From the NCBI RefSeq assembly GCF_016918015.1, contig NZ_JAERMK010000019.1, positions 1 through 64,000 on the forward strand: DNA of 64,000 nucleotides, written 5' to 3'. The DNA is from Glycomyces sp. YM15. Its GTDB lineage: Bacteria; Actinomycetota; Actinomycetes; Mycobacteriales; Micromonosporaceae. Positions within the stretch are counted from its first letter, which is position 1. Each line of letters opens with the position of its first letter. Positions 1 to 8,276 of this stretch are shown piece by piece. Under the pieces are notes generated by a model. That model saw only the letters and a program-made list of their open reading frames with translations. It was not told the DNA's origin and ran no database searches. The translations under genes and the position numbers were made by a program.

Positions 1-499
1 GGTCCTTGAAGGAAGCATGAGCGCAGTACTCGACCACCATCGCCTCCGGCGTCGCGCAGAGGGTCTCGGGGTCGAAGGGGGAGGGGACCGGGGCCTGGAA
101 GGGGGTGCGGGCGAACAGGCGCATGGCCGGGGTCTGGTCAAGCTGGCGGACGGCGTAAGCGACCTGGTCAATCCGGGCCCTCCCCGACACCGCCGCCTGG
201 GCCAAGAGACGGAACTTCCCTGAGAGCCGGGCGATGGCGGCGATCGCGCTGGCGGTGTTGAAGGTGAAGTCGAACTGGGACAGGAGCAGGTCGCGGAGGG
301 CGGAGAACCCGAACTCGGAGCGGTGCAGGTTCGCCTCCTTCATCGCGATCACCGCAGACAGGACCCGGGCGTGAAAGGCGTTGATGCCTGCGGCGGCCTC
401 ATCGAGGGTCGAGCGGATCGCCGCAGCTTGGGAGCGGCGGTCGGGGCGGGAGCCGGTGAGGGGGCTCGGGGTGGTGGTGGTGCTGGTGCAGTGGCTCAT
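1..499 (-). CDS. DUF222 domain protein (HNH endonuclease type), C-terminus cut by window edge
   Basis: Reading leftwards from an ATG at 499, 166 codons are open to the window edge. The protein starts MSHCTSTTTTPSPLTG and continues with the helical pattern typical of DUF222 (ARVLSAVIAMKEANLHRSEFG, FTFNTASAIAAIARL, ARIDQVAYAVRQL). In actinobacteria DUF222 is usually the N-terminal part of 400-500 residue proteins ending in an HNH nuclease domain. That C-terminal half would lie outside the window, so nuclease identity is inferred from the family. An AAGGA-like ribosome site sits just before the ATG. These genes are multicopy in many actinobacterial genomes and their role is unknown. Confidence 0.75.
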   Translation of the reverse strand, partial: MSHCTSTTTTPSPLTGSRPDRRSQAAAIRSTLDEAAAGINAFHARVLSAVIAMKEANLHRSEFGFSALRDLLLSQFDFTFNTASAIAAIARLSGKFRLLAQAAVSGRARIDQVAYAVRQLDQTPAMRLFARTPFQAPVPSPFDPETLCATPEAMVVEYCAHASFKD

Positions 500-961
500 G
501 GTTCCTTCGCCTCCCTTCCCTGTTCTCGAATGTCCTGCCAGTTTTCGGTTCCTTGTTCGTAGTTCAATGATGACAGAATGCTGTGCCGGTGTCATCACCC
601 AACCGGGTGAACATTCCATGAGGGACACTCGCGCCAGGCCGTCACTCCACCTGGGGCGCAATGCAAACCAGGGGTCATATGAACCTCCGCCGCCCCTCCC
701 CCCGCGCTGCCGGGCAGCCGCACCGCACACCCCACCACCACGAGACCCTTTTGTCGCCGCCCGCCTGAACCTCAACCAAGACGGCGCAGGAGGGCCTGGG
801 TAGGCTGCGCTGCAACCGTCTTCGCGAGAAGCGCCGATGAAGGCCTAGCTTGATCCGATCCGACGCGTCTTGGTCCTCAATGCCGGTGCGGCCTTCACTC
901 CTCCGGAGCATGTCGGTCCCACTTGGAAGTCTCGTTCGGTTTGGGAGAAGGCGTCTGCACC
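500..961. other. Intergenic region of about 460 bases
   Basis: No convincing gene is present. Open frames here have GC-skewed composition without recognisable domains. The part nearest the DUF222 gene (520-650) is less GC-rich and holds the inverted repeats described separately, so it is probably that gene's promoter region. In the rest I see nothing. Confidence 0.5.
568..597. promoter_or_regulatory. Inverted repeat upstream of the DUF222 gene
   Basis: TGATGACA (568-575) and TGTCATCA (590-597) are perfect 8-bp inverted arms separated by 14 bases. They lie 69-98 bases upstream of the DUF222 start. A second small dyad, TCACCC-AACC-GGGTGA, follows at 595-610. The position fits a regulator binding site, but no regulator can be named. 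Confidence 0.35.
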
Positions 962-1423
962 TCACTCGTCCTCGGCGCGGGCTGCCTGGCGATAGCGTTC
1001 CAGGGTCTCGACCGTCTGCCGCAGCGATCTCGGCTGGCCGAGCCAGCGCAGGCATTTCAGGGCGCTGGGCCGATGGTTGCCGCTCGTGGTGCGGATTTCG
1101 ACGTCCCAGGTGCGGGAGTCGCCGCCGACTTCGATCGCCGTGATGTCGTTCCAGGCCAGGCGGATCTCGCTCATCGGTTGGACGAAGGTGACGCCTTCGT
1201 CATCGAGGATCATCTTGCAGCGCAGGCCGAAGGCGTTCCCGATGGCTGCGGCGACGATGACCAGGTAGAGGCAGCCGCCCAGCAGCGTCTCGATGATGCC
1301 CTCGTCGTTGCCTCCGATGATGAGGAACACCGGCACGGCGATGGACATGTAGCCGAGCAGGACGACGGCGATGAGCTTCCGCGCGAGCGCCGCGCGGCAG
1401 CGGAGGGTGAGAGGTTCGTCCAC
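962..1423 (-). CDS. Small membrane protein with PH-like domain
   Basis: The GTG start at 1423 (VDEPLTLRCRAALARK) gives 153 residues. Two hydrophobic helices (about residues 17-58, LIAVVLLGYMSIAVPVF and a second after NDEGIIE) are followed by a soluble part (CKMILDDEGVTFVQP, IRLAWNDITAIEV). That part resembles the bacterial PH-like domains that follow two membrane spans in many actinobacterial proteins. The frame is open further upstream, but the upstream codons run through the hairpin at 1463-1495, which makes a longer protein unlikely. It lies downstream of the ABC exporter on the same strand, separated by that terminator. Function is unknown. Confidence 0.6.
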   Translation of the reverse strand: MDEPLTLRCRAALARKLIAVVLLGYMSIAVPVFLIIGGNDEGIIETLLGGCLYLVIVAAAIGNAFGLRCKMILDDEGVTFVQPMSEIRLAWNDITAIEVGGDSRTWDVEIRTTSGNHRPSALKCLRWLGQPRSLRQTVETLERYRQAARAEDE

Positions 1424-1462
1424 GACATTCGAGGATAGGAGCCGCCGCCCAGCGGGCAGGGC

Positions 1463-1495
1463 GTCGGCCCCGGACCTGCGTGGTCCGGGGCCGAC
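1463..1495. terminator. Strong hairpin downstream of ABC exporter operon
   Basis: A perfect 14-bp stem (GTCGGCCCCGGACC with its complement) closes a 5-base loop 17 bases after the permease stop codon. There is no clear T-run, as is common in high-GC bacteria. It most likely ends the ABC exporter transcript. Confidence 0.75.
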
Positions 1496-1511
1496 GGTTT
1501 CCTGGTGGTGG

Positions 1512-2330
1512 TCAGACGTCGGATCGCTTGATGCGCCAGGCCGCCGCTCCGACGGTCGCGGCGATGTAGCCGCCGAACACCGCGAGTCCGGCCAGCGGCG
1601 AGAGCGTCCCATCCGCCTGCGTCACAGCGGTGAACGCGTTGCCGGCCTCGGAAGGCAGGTACTGGACGGCGTCGCTCCAGCTCTCCGGGATCAGCAGCGC
1701 GGCGACCATCGCGAGCAGGAACATGACGCCGAACAGTGTGGTGATCGCGCCCGGCGTGGAGCGCAGGAGCGCGCCGAGACCGAGGCCGAGGAGCCCCGAA
1801 CCGGTGAGCAGGCCCGCGGTGCCGACGACCGCGCGTGTCACGCCCGGGTCGGACCAGGACGCGCCGCCGTCGCCGATGATCGCTTGGCCCGCAGTGAAGA
1901 CGATGGCCGACGCGGCCAGCGCGACCGTGAAGACCACGACGGTGAAGACCGCGATCTTCGCCCACAGCATGGGCAGTCGCTTCGGCACGGCCGCGAGTGA
2001 GGAGCGGATCATGCCGGTGCTGTACTCGCCGGCCATGAACAGGACGCCGAGTGTGCCGAAGGCGAGCAGCGCGAAGTTCGTTCCGGTGAGGCTCGCGGAG
2101 ATCGGATCGGTCGGTTCGTTGCCGGGAGGCCCGCCCGGTTCGGAGCCGTCGCCGAACATGGAGGAGGCGAGGAGGCCGAAGCCGATGAGGAGGACGACGG
2201 CGACGAGCAGGGTGATCACGGTGGAGCGCACGGACCAGAACTTGATCCATTCGCTCCTGATGACCCGGGCCTGGTCGACCCGCTTGCGGGGCCGGGCGGT
2301 CGCGACCGGTTCGAGCGTTGCCGTGGTCAT
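1512..2330 (-). CDS. ABC-2 type exporter permease
   Basis: 272 residues. A short basic N-terminus ends in RVIRSEWIKFWSVRST, the usual entry motif of ABC-2 permeases of drug or lantibiotic exporters. About six membrane spans follow (around residues 38-55, 100-120, 135-160, 180-205, 215-235 and 245-265). It is the membrane partner of the ATPase encoded upstream, whose stop overlaps this start by four bases (ATGA). Export of a peptide or drug is the usual job of such pairs. The divergent two-component system suggests it responds to an envelope or antibiotic signal. The substrate cannot be read from the sequence. Confidence 0.85.
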   Translation of the reverse strand: MTTATLEPVATARPRKRVDQARVIRSEWIKFWSVRSTVITLLVAVVLLIGFGLLASSMFGDGSEPGGPPGNEPTDPISASLTGTNFALLAFGTLGVLFMAGEYSTGMIRSSLAAVPKRLPMLWAKIAVFTVVVFTVALAASAIVFTAGQAIIGDGGASWSDPGVTRAVVGTAGLLTGSGLLGLGLGALLRSTPGAITTLFGVMFLLAMVAALLIPESWSDAVQYLPSEAGNAFTAVTQADGTLSPLAGLAVFGGYIAATVGAAAWRIKRSDV

Positions 2331-3247
2331 CGTGCTTCTCCGATCAGCGTGGACTGGTATTCGACGGCGTCCTTGGTGAGCTCCATGAACGCCTCCTCAA
2401 GGGACGGCCGCACCACGGTGAGTTCGTGGATGGGGATCCCGGCGGCGGCGGCGCGGTCGCCGATGTCCTCGGCGCTCATGCCGGTGACCTCGAACAGGCC
2501 GCGGTCGACGCTGAGGACGGTGGTACCGGGGCCGGTGATGAGGTCGTGCAGGGCGTTGGCGTGGGGCGAGCGCACGCGGACGCTCTCGTTCGCGGCGGTC
2601 TCGATGAAGCCGCTCACGGAGGTGTCGGCGATCATGCGGCCCTTGCCGATGACGATGAGGTGCTCGGCGGTCAAAGCCATCTCGCTCATCAGGTGCGAAG
2701 AGACGAAGACGGTGCGTCCTTGCGAGGCGAGGTCACGCATGAGGTTGCGGATCCAGAGCACGCCTTCGGGGTCGAGTCCGTTCGTCGGCTCGTCGAGGAT
2801 GACGACGTCGGGGTCGCCCAGGAGCGCGGAGGCGATCCCGAGGCGCTGGCCCATGCCGAGCGAGAACCCGCCGACCCGCTTGCGGGCGACCTGGTGGAGG
2901 CCGACGATGTCGATCACCTCGTCGACGCGTGACTTCGGGATGCCGGTGGTGGCCGCGAGCGCGTGCAGGTGCCGGTACGCGGAGCGCCCGGTGTGGACGG
3001 CCTTCGCGTCGAGCAGTGCGCCGGCCTGGTGGAGCGGGTCCGGGTGGTCCTCGTAGGGCCGCCCGTTGACGGTGGCGGTTCCGGCGGTGGGCCGGTCGAG
3101 GCCGAGGATCATCCGCATGGTGGTGGACTTGCCGGCGCCGTTGGGGCCGAGGAAGCCGGTGACGATGCCGGGCTTGACGGTGAAGGTGAGACCGTCGACG
3201 GCGGTCTGGTCGCCGTAGCGCTTGGTGAGGTCGTGTACTTCGATCAT
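2327..3247 (-). CDS. ABC exporter ATP-binding protein
   Basis: The start MIEVHDLTKRYGDQTAVDG at 3247 gives 306 residues. Walker A is GPNGAGKST, the signature is the variant FSLGMGQRLGIA, Walker B is VVILDEPTNGLDPEG, and the switch is VFVSSHL. A C-terminal domain of about 90 residues is typical of DrrA/BcrA-like ATPases of ABC-2 exporters. The longer open frame upstream runs antisense through the histidine kinase gene and is not coding. It is co-transcribed with the permease, and an 18-bp palindrome lies 60 bases upstream of the start. Confidence 0.92.
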   Translation of the reverse strand: MIEVHDLTKRYGDQTAVDGLTFTVKPGIVTGFLGPNGAGKSTTMRMILGLDRPTAGTATVNGRPYEDHPDPLHQAGALLDAKAVHTGRSAYRHLHALAATTGIPKSRVDEVIDIVGLHQVARKRVGGFSLGMGQRLGIASALLGDPDVVILDEPTNGLDPEGVLWIRNLMRDLASQGRTVFVSSHLMSEMALTAEHLIVIGKGRMIADTSVSGFIETAANESVRVRSPHANALHDLITGPGTTVLSVDRGLFEVTGMSAEDIGDRAAAAGIPIHELTVVRPSLEEAFMELTKDAVEYQSTLIGEAR

Positions 3248-3306
3248 GCGGTCAAGTCTCGGATCCGGCGGCCGTAATCGTCGTCCTCCAGGCGCGGGCC
3301 GTCGAA

Positions 3307-3324
3307 CTACCGCAGTTGCGGTAG
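3307..3324. promoter_or_regulatory. Palindrome between ABC exporter and two-component genes
   Basis: CTACCGCAGTTGCGGTAG is a perfect palindrome with 8-bp arms and a 2-base centre, between divergently transcribed genes. It is 60 bases from the ATPase start and about 70 bases from the kinase start. This is the usual place and form of a site for a NarL/LuxR-family response regulator that controls its neighbouring exporter. That the adjacent regulator (4594-5271) binds it is inference. Confidence 0.6.
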
Positions 3325-3391
3325 ACGCGCCGTGCACTGCTACTGCGCGTGGACGATGACCTGGGAACACGTGCGCGCGTACGATTTCGGC

Positions 3392-4597
3392 ATGGCATGG
3401 GGGAAGGCTCGGGCGTGGGCGCGCAGGCACGCGGCGGTCATCGACGCGGTCTTCGCGGTCCTGTTCGTGGGCCTGTTCTTCATGGGCTATTTCTTCGGCG
3501 ACAAGGACCACGGCCCCGGGCCCGGGCCCGGTCCGGGATTCGCCGTCGCCGACTCGGCTCCGGTGCACGTCATCGCGGGCGCGACGGCGCTGTTCGTTCT
3601 GGCGATGCGGCGGCGCTGGCCCGAGCGGCTGCTCATCCTCGACACCGCGGTCTCGGTCGGCGTCATGGCCGCCACCGGGTACCGCCATCCGCTGCTGATC
3701 GTGGCCTGGCTGATCGTCGCCTACACGTTCGCGCGGCGCACCAATCGGGGCCGGGCCTGGCTGGTCGCGGGCGTTTGCATCGCGGCCATGTACCTGGCGG
3801 CGGGGGTGTTCGGCGCCGGCGGATGGCTCGCTCCGGACAACTTCGGCGTCGCCGCGTGGTCGATCGCCGTCGTGGCGATCGGCGACGCCACCCGCAGCCG
3901 CCGCGCCTATATCGACTCGGTCGAGGAGCGCGCCCGTCGTGCGGAGGCGACCCGTGAGGAGGAGGCCCGCCGCCGGGTCGCCGAGGAGCGGCTGCGCATC
4001 GCCCGTGAACTCCATGACGTTGTGGCCCATCACATCGCGGTGATCAACGTGCAGGCCGGGGCGGCCGCACACGTGCTGCGGACGCGTCCGGAGGCGGTCG
4101 GCCCGGCGCTGGCCCACATCCGGCGCGCGGCGGACACGGTGATGCAGGAGCTGGGTTCGGTGGTCGGGGTGCTCCGAGGCGAGGACGAGCTCGACGAGCC
4201 CACCGAGCCGACCCGGGGCCTCGCCCGTCTCGCCGAGTTGCTGGACTCCTTCGCCGCCGCCGGGCTCCAGGTCGAGCACCGTCAGAGCGGCACCGCGCGC
4301 GACCTGCCCGCGGTGGTCGATCTGGCCGCGTACAGGATCGTGCAGGAGTCGCTGACGAACGCCCAGAAGTACGGCACCGGCCGGGCGCAGCTGGCGATCA
4401 CGTACGCGCCGGAGTCGATCAGGATCGACGTGGGCAACGCGATCGACGAGGGCGCCAAGACGAACGGTTCAGGCTACGGACTGGTCGGGATGCGCGAACG
4501 CGCTGCTGCCACGGGCGGCACCGTCACCGCCGGAGCCGTGGACGGCCGTTTCGACGTCCACGCCGAACTGCCCGCCACCGTGAAGGAGACGTCGTGA
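3392..4597 (+). CDS. Sensor histidine kinase (HisKA_3 type)
   Basis: 401 residues from the ATG at 3392 (MAWGKARAWARRHAAVID). In-frame starts also exist at 3332 and 3356, and none has a good ribosome site. Hydrophobic spans fill about residues 18-165, interrupted by a Gly-Pro-rich loop (GPGPGPGPGF). A coiled-coil linker rich in Arg/Glu follows. The HisKA_3 dimerisation domain has the phosphorylated histidine in ARELHDVVAHH, and the ATPase domain shows RIVQESLTNAQKYG and GSGYGLVGMRERA. The family passes phosphate to LuxR-type regulators such as the one that overlaps its 3' end. It probably senses an envelope or antibiotic signal and controls the divergent ABC exporter. Confidence 0.9.
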   Translation: MAWGKARAWARRHAAVIDAVFAVLFVGLFFMGYFFGDKDHGPGPGPGPGFAVADSAPVHVIAGATALFVLAMRRRWPERLLILDTAVSVGVMAATGYRHPLLIVAWLIVAYTFARRTNRGRAWLVAGVCIAAMYLAAGVFGAGGWLAPDNFGVAAWSIAVVAIGDATRSRRAYIDSVEERARRAEATREEEARRRVAEERLRIARELHDVVAHHIAVINVQAGAAAHVLRTRPEAVGPALAHIRRAADTVMQELGSVVGVLRGEDELDEPTEPTRGLARLAELLDSFAAAGLQVEHRQSGTARDLPAVVDLAAYRIVQESLTNAQKYGTGRAQLAITYAPESIRIDVGNAIDEGAKTNGSGYGLVGMRERAAATGGTVTAGAVDGRFDVHAELPATVKETS

Positions 4598-5271
4598 CCA
4601 TCCGAGTCCTGCTGGCCGACGACCAGGCGCTCATCCGTGCGGGCTTCGCCATGATCATCGGCTCCGAAGCCGACCTGGAGATCGTCGGCGAGGCCACGAA
4701 CGGCCGCGAAGCGGTCGAACTGGCCCGCTCCGAACGCGCCGACGTGGTCCTCATGGACCTCCGCATGCCCGAGGTCGACGGCATCGAGGCCACCGAGCGG
4801 ATCGCCGCCGACGAGGACCTCGCGGGCGTGCGCATCCTCGTCCTCACCACGTTCGAGAACGACGACAACGTCGTCCTCGCCCTCCGCGCGGGCGCGAGCG
4901 GCTTCCTCGGCAAAGGCGTCGAACCCGCCGATCTCGTGCGCGCCATCCGGGTCGTCGCCGGGGGCGAGGCCCTCCTCTCGCCGAAAGCGACCCGCAGCAT
5001 GATCGGCCGGTTCCTCAGCCAGAACGAACCGGGCCCGATCCCGACCCCCGAACCCCTTGCGGCCCTGACCGAACGCGAACGCGAGGTCCTCGCCCTCGCC
5101 GCCCACGGCCTCTCCAACGACGACATCGCCGCGAAGCTCTACGTCTCGCCGTTGACCGCCAAGACGCACGTCAACCGGGCCATGACCAAACTCGGCGCCC
5201 GCGACCGCGCCCAACTCGTCGTCATCGCCTACCAGACCGGGCTGGTCAGGCCGGGCGACCCGCTGCCCTAG
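4594..5271 (+). CDS. LuxR/NarL-family response regulator
   Basis: 225 residues from a GTG that overlaps the kinase stop by four bases, with AAGGAG upstream. The receiver domain (1-120) has the acidic pair in LLADDQ, the phosphorylated Asp in VVLMDLRMPEVDG, and the conserved Thr (VLTTFEND) and Lys (FLGKGVE). The LuxR-type helix-turn-helix spans about 150-215 (LTEREREVLALAAHGLSNDDIAAKL, TAKTHVNRAMTKLGARDRAQL). It forms a two-component pair with the kinase. A likely target is the palindrome at 3307-3324. The frame continues 33 codons beyond the TAG stop, but no domain is recognisable there. Confidence 0.95.
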   Translation: MTIRVLLADDQALIRAGFAMIIGSEADLEIVGEATNGREAVELARSERADVVLMDLRMPEVDGIEATERIAADEDLAGVRILVLTTFENDDNVVLALRAGASGFLGKGVEPADLVRAIRVVAGGEALLSPKATRSMIGRFLSQNEPGPIPTPEPLAALTEREREVLALAAHGLSNDDIAAKLYVSPLTAKTHVNRAMTKLGARDRAQLVVIAYQTGLVRPGDPLP

Positions 5272-5493
5272 AACGAACACCGCAAGCCCCGGCGGGCCGC
5301 CGCGAAGGACCGCCTCGGAGCCGCGGCCGCCACCACCGTGCACGTCGCGGCGCACCTGGCCGCGCGCAACCGCTGACCGTCACCGTCCTCAGCCTCCCGA
5401 TTGCGCCCGTACCCGGGTGAAACGGGAGGTAGTGTCGGTGCGGGAGGGGTTGGAGCTTGGTTATGCGAACCGAAGACGCAAGGGTGATCGGCG

Positions 5494-6732
5494 ATGGTGG
5501 ACCTCGATTACGAGGCGCTGTTCGCGGCCGCACCCAGTCCGTATCTGATCATCGATCCGGACCTCGTCATCGTGGAGGTCAACCAGGCCTATCTCGCCGC
5601 CACCGCCCGCACCCGCGAAGACCTCATCGGGAAGCACATCTTCGTCGCGTTCCCCGACAATCCGGCCGACACCGCCGCCGACGGCGTGCGCAATCTGAAC
5701 GCCTCGCTGCAGCGCGTCCTCGAACTGCGGCGGAAGGACGCGATGGCCATCCAGAAGTACGACATCCCCATCGCGGGTCGACCGGGGGAGTTCGAGGAGC
5801 GCTGGTGGTCGCCGATCAACGCGCCCGTCCTCGGCCCGGACGGCACGGTCGACCTGATCATCCACCGGGTCGAGGACGTGACCCCGTTCCTCAAGGCCCT
5901 CGCCTCCGGCGGCTGGCCCCCGGCCCGAGGGGCCGTCGACCGGGAGGCCGTGGTCGCCGAGCTCTACACGCGGGCCCGCGAACTGCAGCGCCTCAACGAG
6001 GAGCTGCGCCTGGCCCACACCCGCGAACGCCAGGTGGCCCTCACCCTTCAGGAGGCCATGCTGCAGGCACCGGACCTCGCCCTCCACGACAACGTCGCGC
6101 TGCGGTACCTGCCCGCCGCCGGTTCCCTGTCCGTGTGCGGCGACTGGTTCGACATGGTCGACCTGCCGGACGGCCGCTTCGGGGTGGCGGTCGGCGACGT
6201 GGTCGGCCACGGTCTGAAGGCCGCCGCCGTCATGGGGATGCTGCGCAGCGCCCTGAGCGCCACCATCCGGTCCCTGGAGCGGCCCGCCCAGGCGCTCGAC
6301 GTCCTGAACCTGTACGCCCGCTCGATCGAAGGCGCGCAGAACACCACCGTCGTGTGGGCCATGGTCGACCCCCGCAGCAACCTCATCGTCTACAGCAGCG
6401 CCGGCCATCCGCCGCCGATCCTGGTGCACCCGGACGGCTCCTGCACCATGCTCGACCAGGCCGCCTATCCGCCCTTGGGCGCCCGCCCCCAGAACGTGCC
6501 GCACCCCCAGGCCGGGTTGGCCTATGACCGCGGCGACACGCTCGTGCTGTACACCGACGGGCTCTTCGAGCGCCGCGGCGAGGACATCGACGCGGGGCTG
6601 GCCCGCCTGGTCGACACCCTCGGCCGCCACGTCACCGAGAGCCCGGAACTGCTCGCCGACGACGTGCTGGCCGACCTCAGCGTGGCCGAGGGCGCTAGGG
6701 ACGACATCGCCTTGCTCGTCGTCCGACTCTGA
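5494..6732 (+). CDS. PAS domain - SpoIIE/PP2C phosphatase (RsbU-like)
   Basis: 412 residues. The N-terminal PAS domain (about 5-130) starts YEALFAAAPSPYLIIDPDL and includes the NQAYLAATARTREDLIG motif. A short coiled coil (about 150-185) leads into a PP2C-like SpoIIE domain (about 190-412). That domain has the metal-binding acidic motifs CGDWFDMVDL, VAVGDVVGHG and ARDDIALLVVRL. Such phosphatases dephosphorylate anti-sigma-factor antagonists (STAS proteins) in partner-switching networks, with PAS sensing a ligand or redox state. No antagonist or anti-sigma gene is adjacent, so its partners lie elsewhere. It is a single gene, convergent with the MFS gene. Confidence 0.9.
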   Translation: MVDLDYEALFAAAPSPYLIIDPDLVIVEVNQAYLAATARTREDLIGKHIFVAFPDNPADTAADGVRNLNASLQRVLELRRKDAMAIQKYDIPIAGRPGEFEERWWSPINAPVLGPDGTVDLIIHRVEDVTPFLKALASGGWPPARGAVDREAVVAELYTRARELQRLNEELRLAHTRERQVALTLQEAMLQAPDLALHDNVALRYLPAAGSLSVCGDWFDMVDLPDGRFGVAVGDVVGHGLKAAAVMGMLRSALSATIRSLERPAQALDVLNLYARSIEGAQNTTVVWAMVDPRSNLIVYSSAGHPPPILVHPDGSCTMLDQAAYPPLGARPQNVPHPQAGLAYDRGDTLVLYTDGLFERRGEDIDAGLARLVDTLGRHVTESPELLADDVLADLSVAEGARDDIALLVVRL

Positions 6733-6747
6733 GCGCCGCCCGCGCGG

Positions 6748-8154
6748 TCAGACGCCCGTGAGCGCCGGTTCCTCTTGCGCCGCGACTGCACCGCGGTCCT
6801 TGCGCCGGAGGTTGAACGCCCCGATGGCCACCGCGATGACGGCGGCCGCGAGCGGGACCAGGAGCGCGGCCCGGTAGCCGTCGAGCAGTGCGCCGGGCTC
6901 GCTCGAAGCGGTCGCGGCGACGTTCACCGCTGCGACGCCCGCGAGTCCGATCGCCGCTCCGAACTGGAACGAGGTGTACAGGAGACCTCCGGCGAGCCCC
7001 TGCTCCGACTCCTCGATCCCGTTGGTGGCGATGATGGTCAGCGGGCCGTATGCGAGCGTGAACGCCAGGCCCATCGACACCAGGCTCGGCAGCATCGCCC
7101 AGTAGGAGGTGTCCGCACCGGCGGTCTGGAACAGCGCGAACGCGAGCGCCGCGAACCCGAGCCCGGCCAGGAGCACCGGGGCATTACCGAAGCGCCGCAT
7201 CAGCTTCGGCGTCAGCGTCGGGGCGAGCGCCACGTCGACGCCGATGACCAGCATCGCCAGGCTCGCCTCGATCGTCGACCAGCCGCGCAGTTCCTGCAGG
7301 TACAGCACCACCAGGAACTGGAAGCCGAAGAACCCGGACATGAACAGCATCCCGATCAGGTTGGCGCGCACCAGTGAACCGGACTTGAGGATCCCGAGGC
7401 GCACCAGCGGAGCCGGGTGCCGCCGTTCGATCGCAATGAACAGCGCGAACAGCGCGAGGCTCGCCGCGACCGTCCCGGCCGTCCATTCCAGACCCACATG
7501 GGAGGCGCGCTCGACTCCGAGCACGAGCAGCACCACCGCCGCCGTGATCGTCAGGCCGCCGAGCACGTCGAAGCGCTGGCCGTCCCGTTCCGGGCGCGGC
7601 GACTTCGGGATGAGCACGAGCGCCGCGACCAGCAGCACCAGCGACAGTCCCACCGGCATGAAGAACACCCACCGCCAGTCGAGCGAGGTCAGCAGCCCGC
7701 CGATGACCATGCCGAGCGTGAATCCGCCCGCGCCGATCGCGCCGTAGACCGTCAGGGCCCGATCGCGTTTCGGCCCTTCGTCGAAGCCGGTGGTGATGAT
7801 GGACAGGCCGGCGGGGGTCATGAACGCGGCGGCGAGGCCGGTGATGAACCGGGCCGCGACGAGCGTCGCCCCGTTCTCGGCGAGCCCGCCGAGGCCGGAG
7901 AACAGCAGGAACACGAGCAGCGCGACCAGGAACACCTGGCGGCGGCCGAGGAGATCGGCGGCCCGGCCGCCCAGCAGCATGAAGCCGCCGTAGCCGAGGA
8001 CGTAGGCGCTCACGACCCACTGCAGCGACCCGGTCGAGAGGCCGAGTTCGGTGCGGATCGAGGGCAGGGCGATGTTGAGCATGGCGACGTCGATGCCCTC
8101 CAGGAAAATCGCTCCTGAAAGGACGAGCAGCACACCCCATTCACGGGCTTTCAC
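6748..8154 (-). CDS. MFS exporter (DHA2-like)
   Basis: 468 residues from a GTG at 8154 preceded by AAGGAG at a spacing of about six bases, which favours this start over ATGs upstream. The protein is almost entirely hydrophobic helices. MFS motifs are GGRAADLLGRRQVFL (loop 2-3, motif A) and RFITGLAAAFMTPAGLSII, and the N-terminus SGAIFLEGIDVAMLNIALPSI is typical of drug:H+ antiporters. It is divergent from a LysR-type regulator with a palindrome between them, the common layout of a regulated efflux pump. Substrate unknown. Confidence 0.9.
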   Translation of the reverse strand: MKAREWGVLLVLSGAIFLEGIDVAMLNIALPSIRTELGLSTGSLQWVVSAYVLGYGGFMLLGGRAADLLGRRQVFLVALLVFLLFSGLGGLAENGATLVAARFITGLAAAFMTPAGLSIITTGFDEGPKRDRALTVYGAIGAGGFTLGMVIGGLLTSLDWRWVFFMPVGLSLVLLVAALVLIPKSPRPERDGQRFDVLGGLTITAAVVLLVLGVERASHVGLEWTAGTVAASLALFALFIAIERRHPAPLVRLGILKSGSLVRANLIGMLFMSGFFGFQFLVVLYLQELRGWSTIEASLAMLVIGVDVALAPTLTPKLMRRFGNAPVLLAGLGFAALAFALFQTAGADTSYWAMLPSLVSMGLAFTLAYGPLTIIATNGIEESEQGLAGGLLYTSFQFGAAIGLAGVAAVNVAATASSEPGALLDGYRAALLVPLAAAVIAVAIGAFNLRRKDRGAVAAQEEPALTGV

Positions 8155-8242
8155 AGGTGACTCCTTGGGAAGTGGAAATTTCCGTAGCCCGGCAATCATC
8201 GATCCGCCCGCGCGCGGGAACAACGGCGAAGAAAGCAACGTT

Positions 8243-8261
8243 CGGTAAGTCAGACTTACCG
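8243..8261. promoter_or_regulatory. Palindromic operator between MFS and LysR genes
   Basis: CGGTAAGTCAGACTTACCG has perfect 8-bp arms and a 3-base centre and contains the T-N11-A pattern of LysR sites. It ends 15 bases before the regulator start and lies about 90 bases upstream of the MFS start. Binding by the neighbouring regulator is inferred. Confidence 0.6.
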
Positions 8262-8276
8262 ATGCGGAGGAGCCCG

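Noticed and set aside
3510-3536. GGCCC-rich repeat that could form a hairpin
   Set aside because: It encodes the Gly-Pro-rich loop of the histidine kinase, inside the coding region, and is explained by that.
3248-4279. Upstream extension of the ABC ATPase frame
   Set aside because: The extra 344 codons lie antisense to the histidine kinase, and the ATPase family starts at MIEVHDLTKRYG (3247).
5272-5373. 33 in-frame codons after the response-regulator TAG stop
   Set aside because: The tail is Ala/Arg-rich without a recognisable fold, and the regulator is complete in length. Stop read-through is possible but unsupported.
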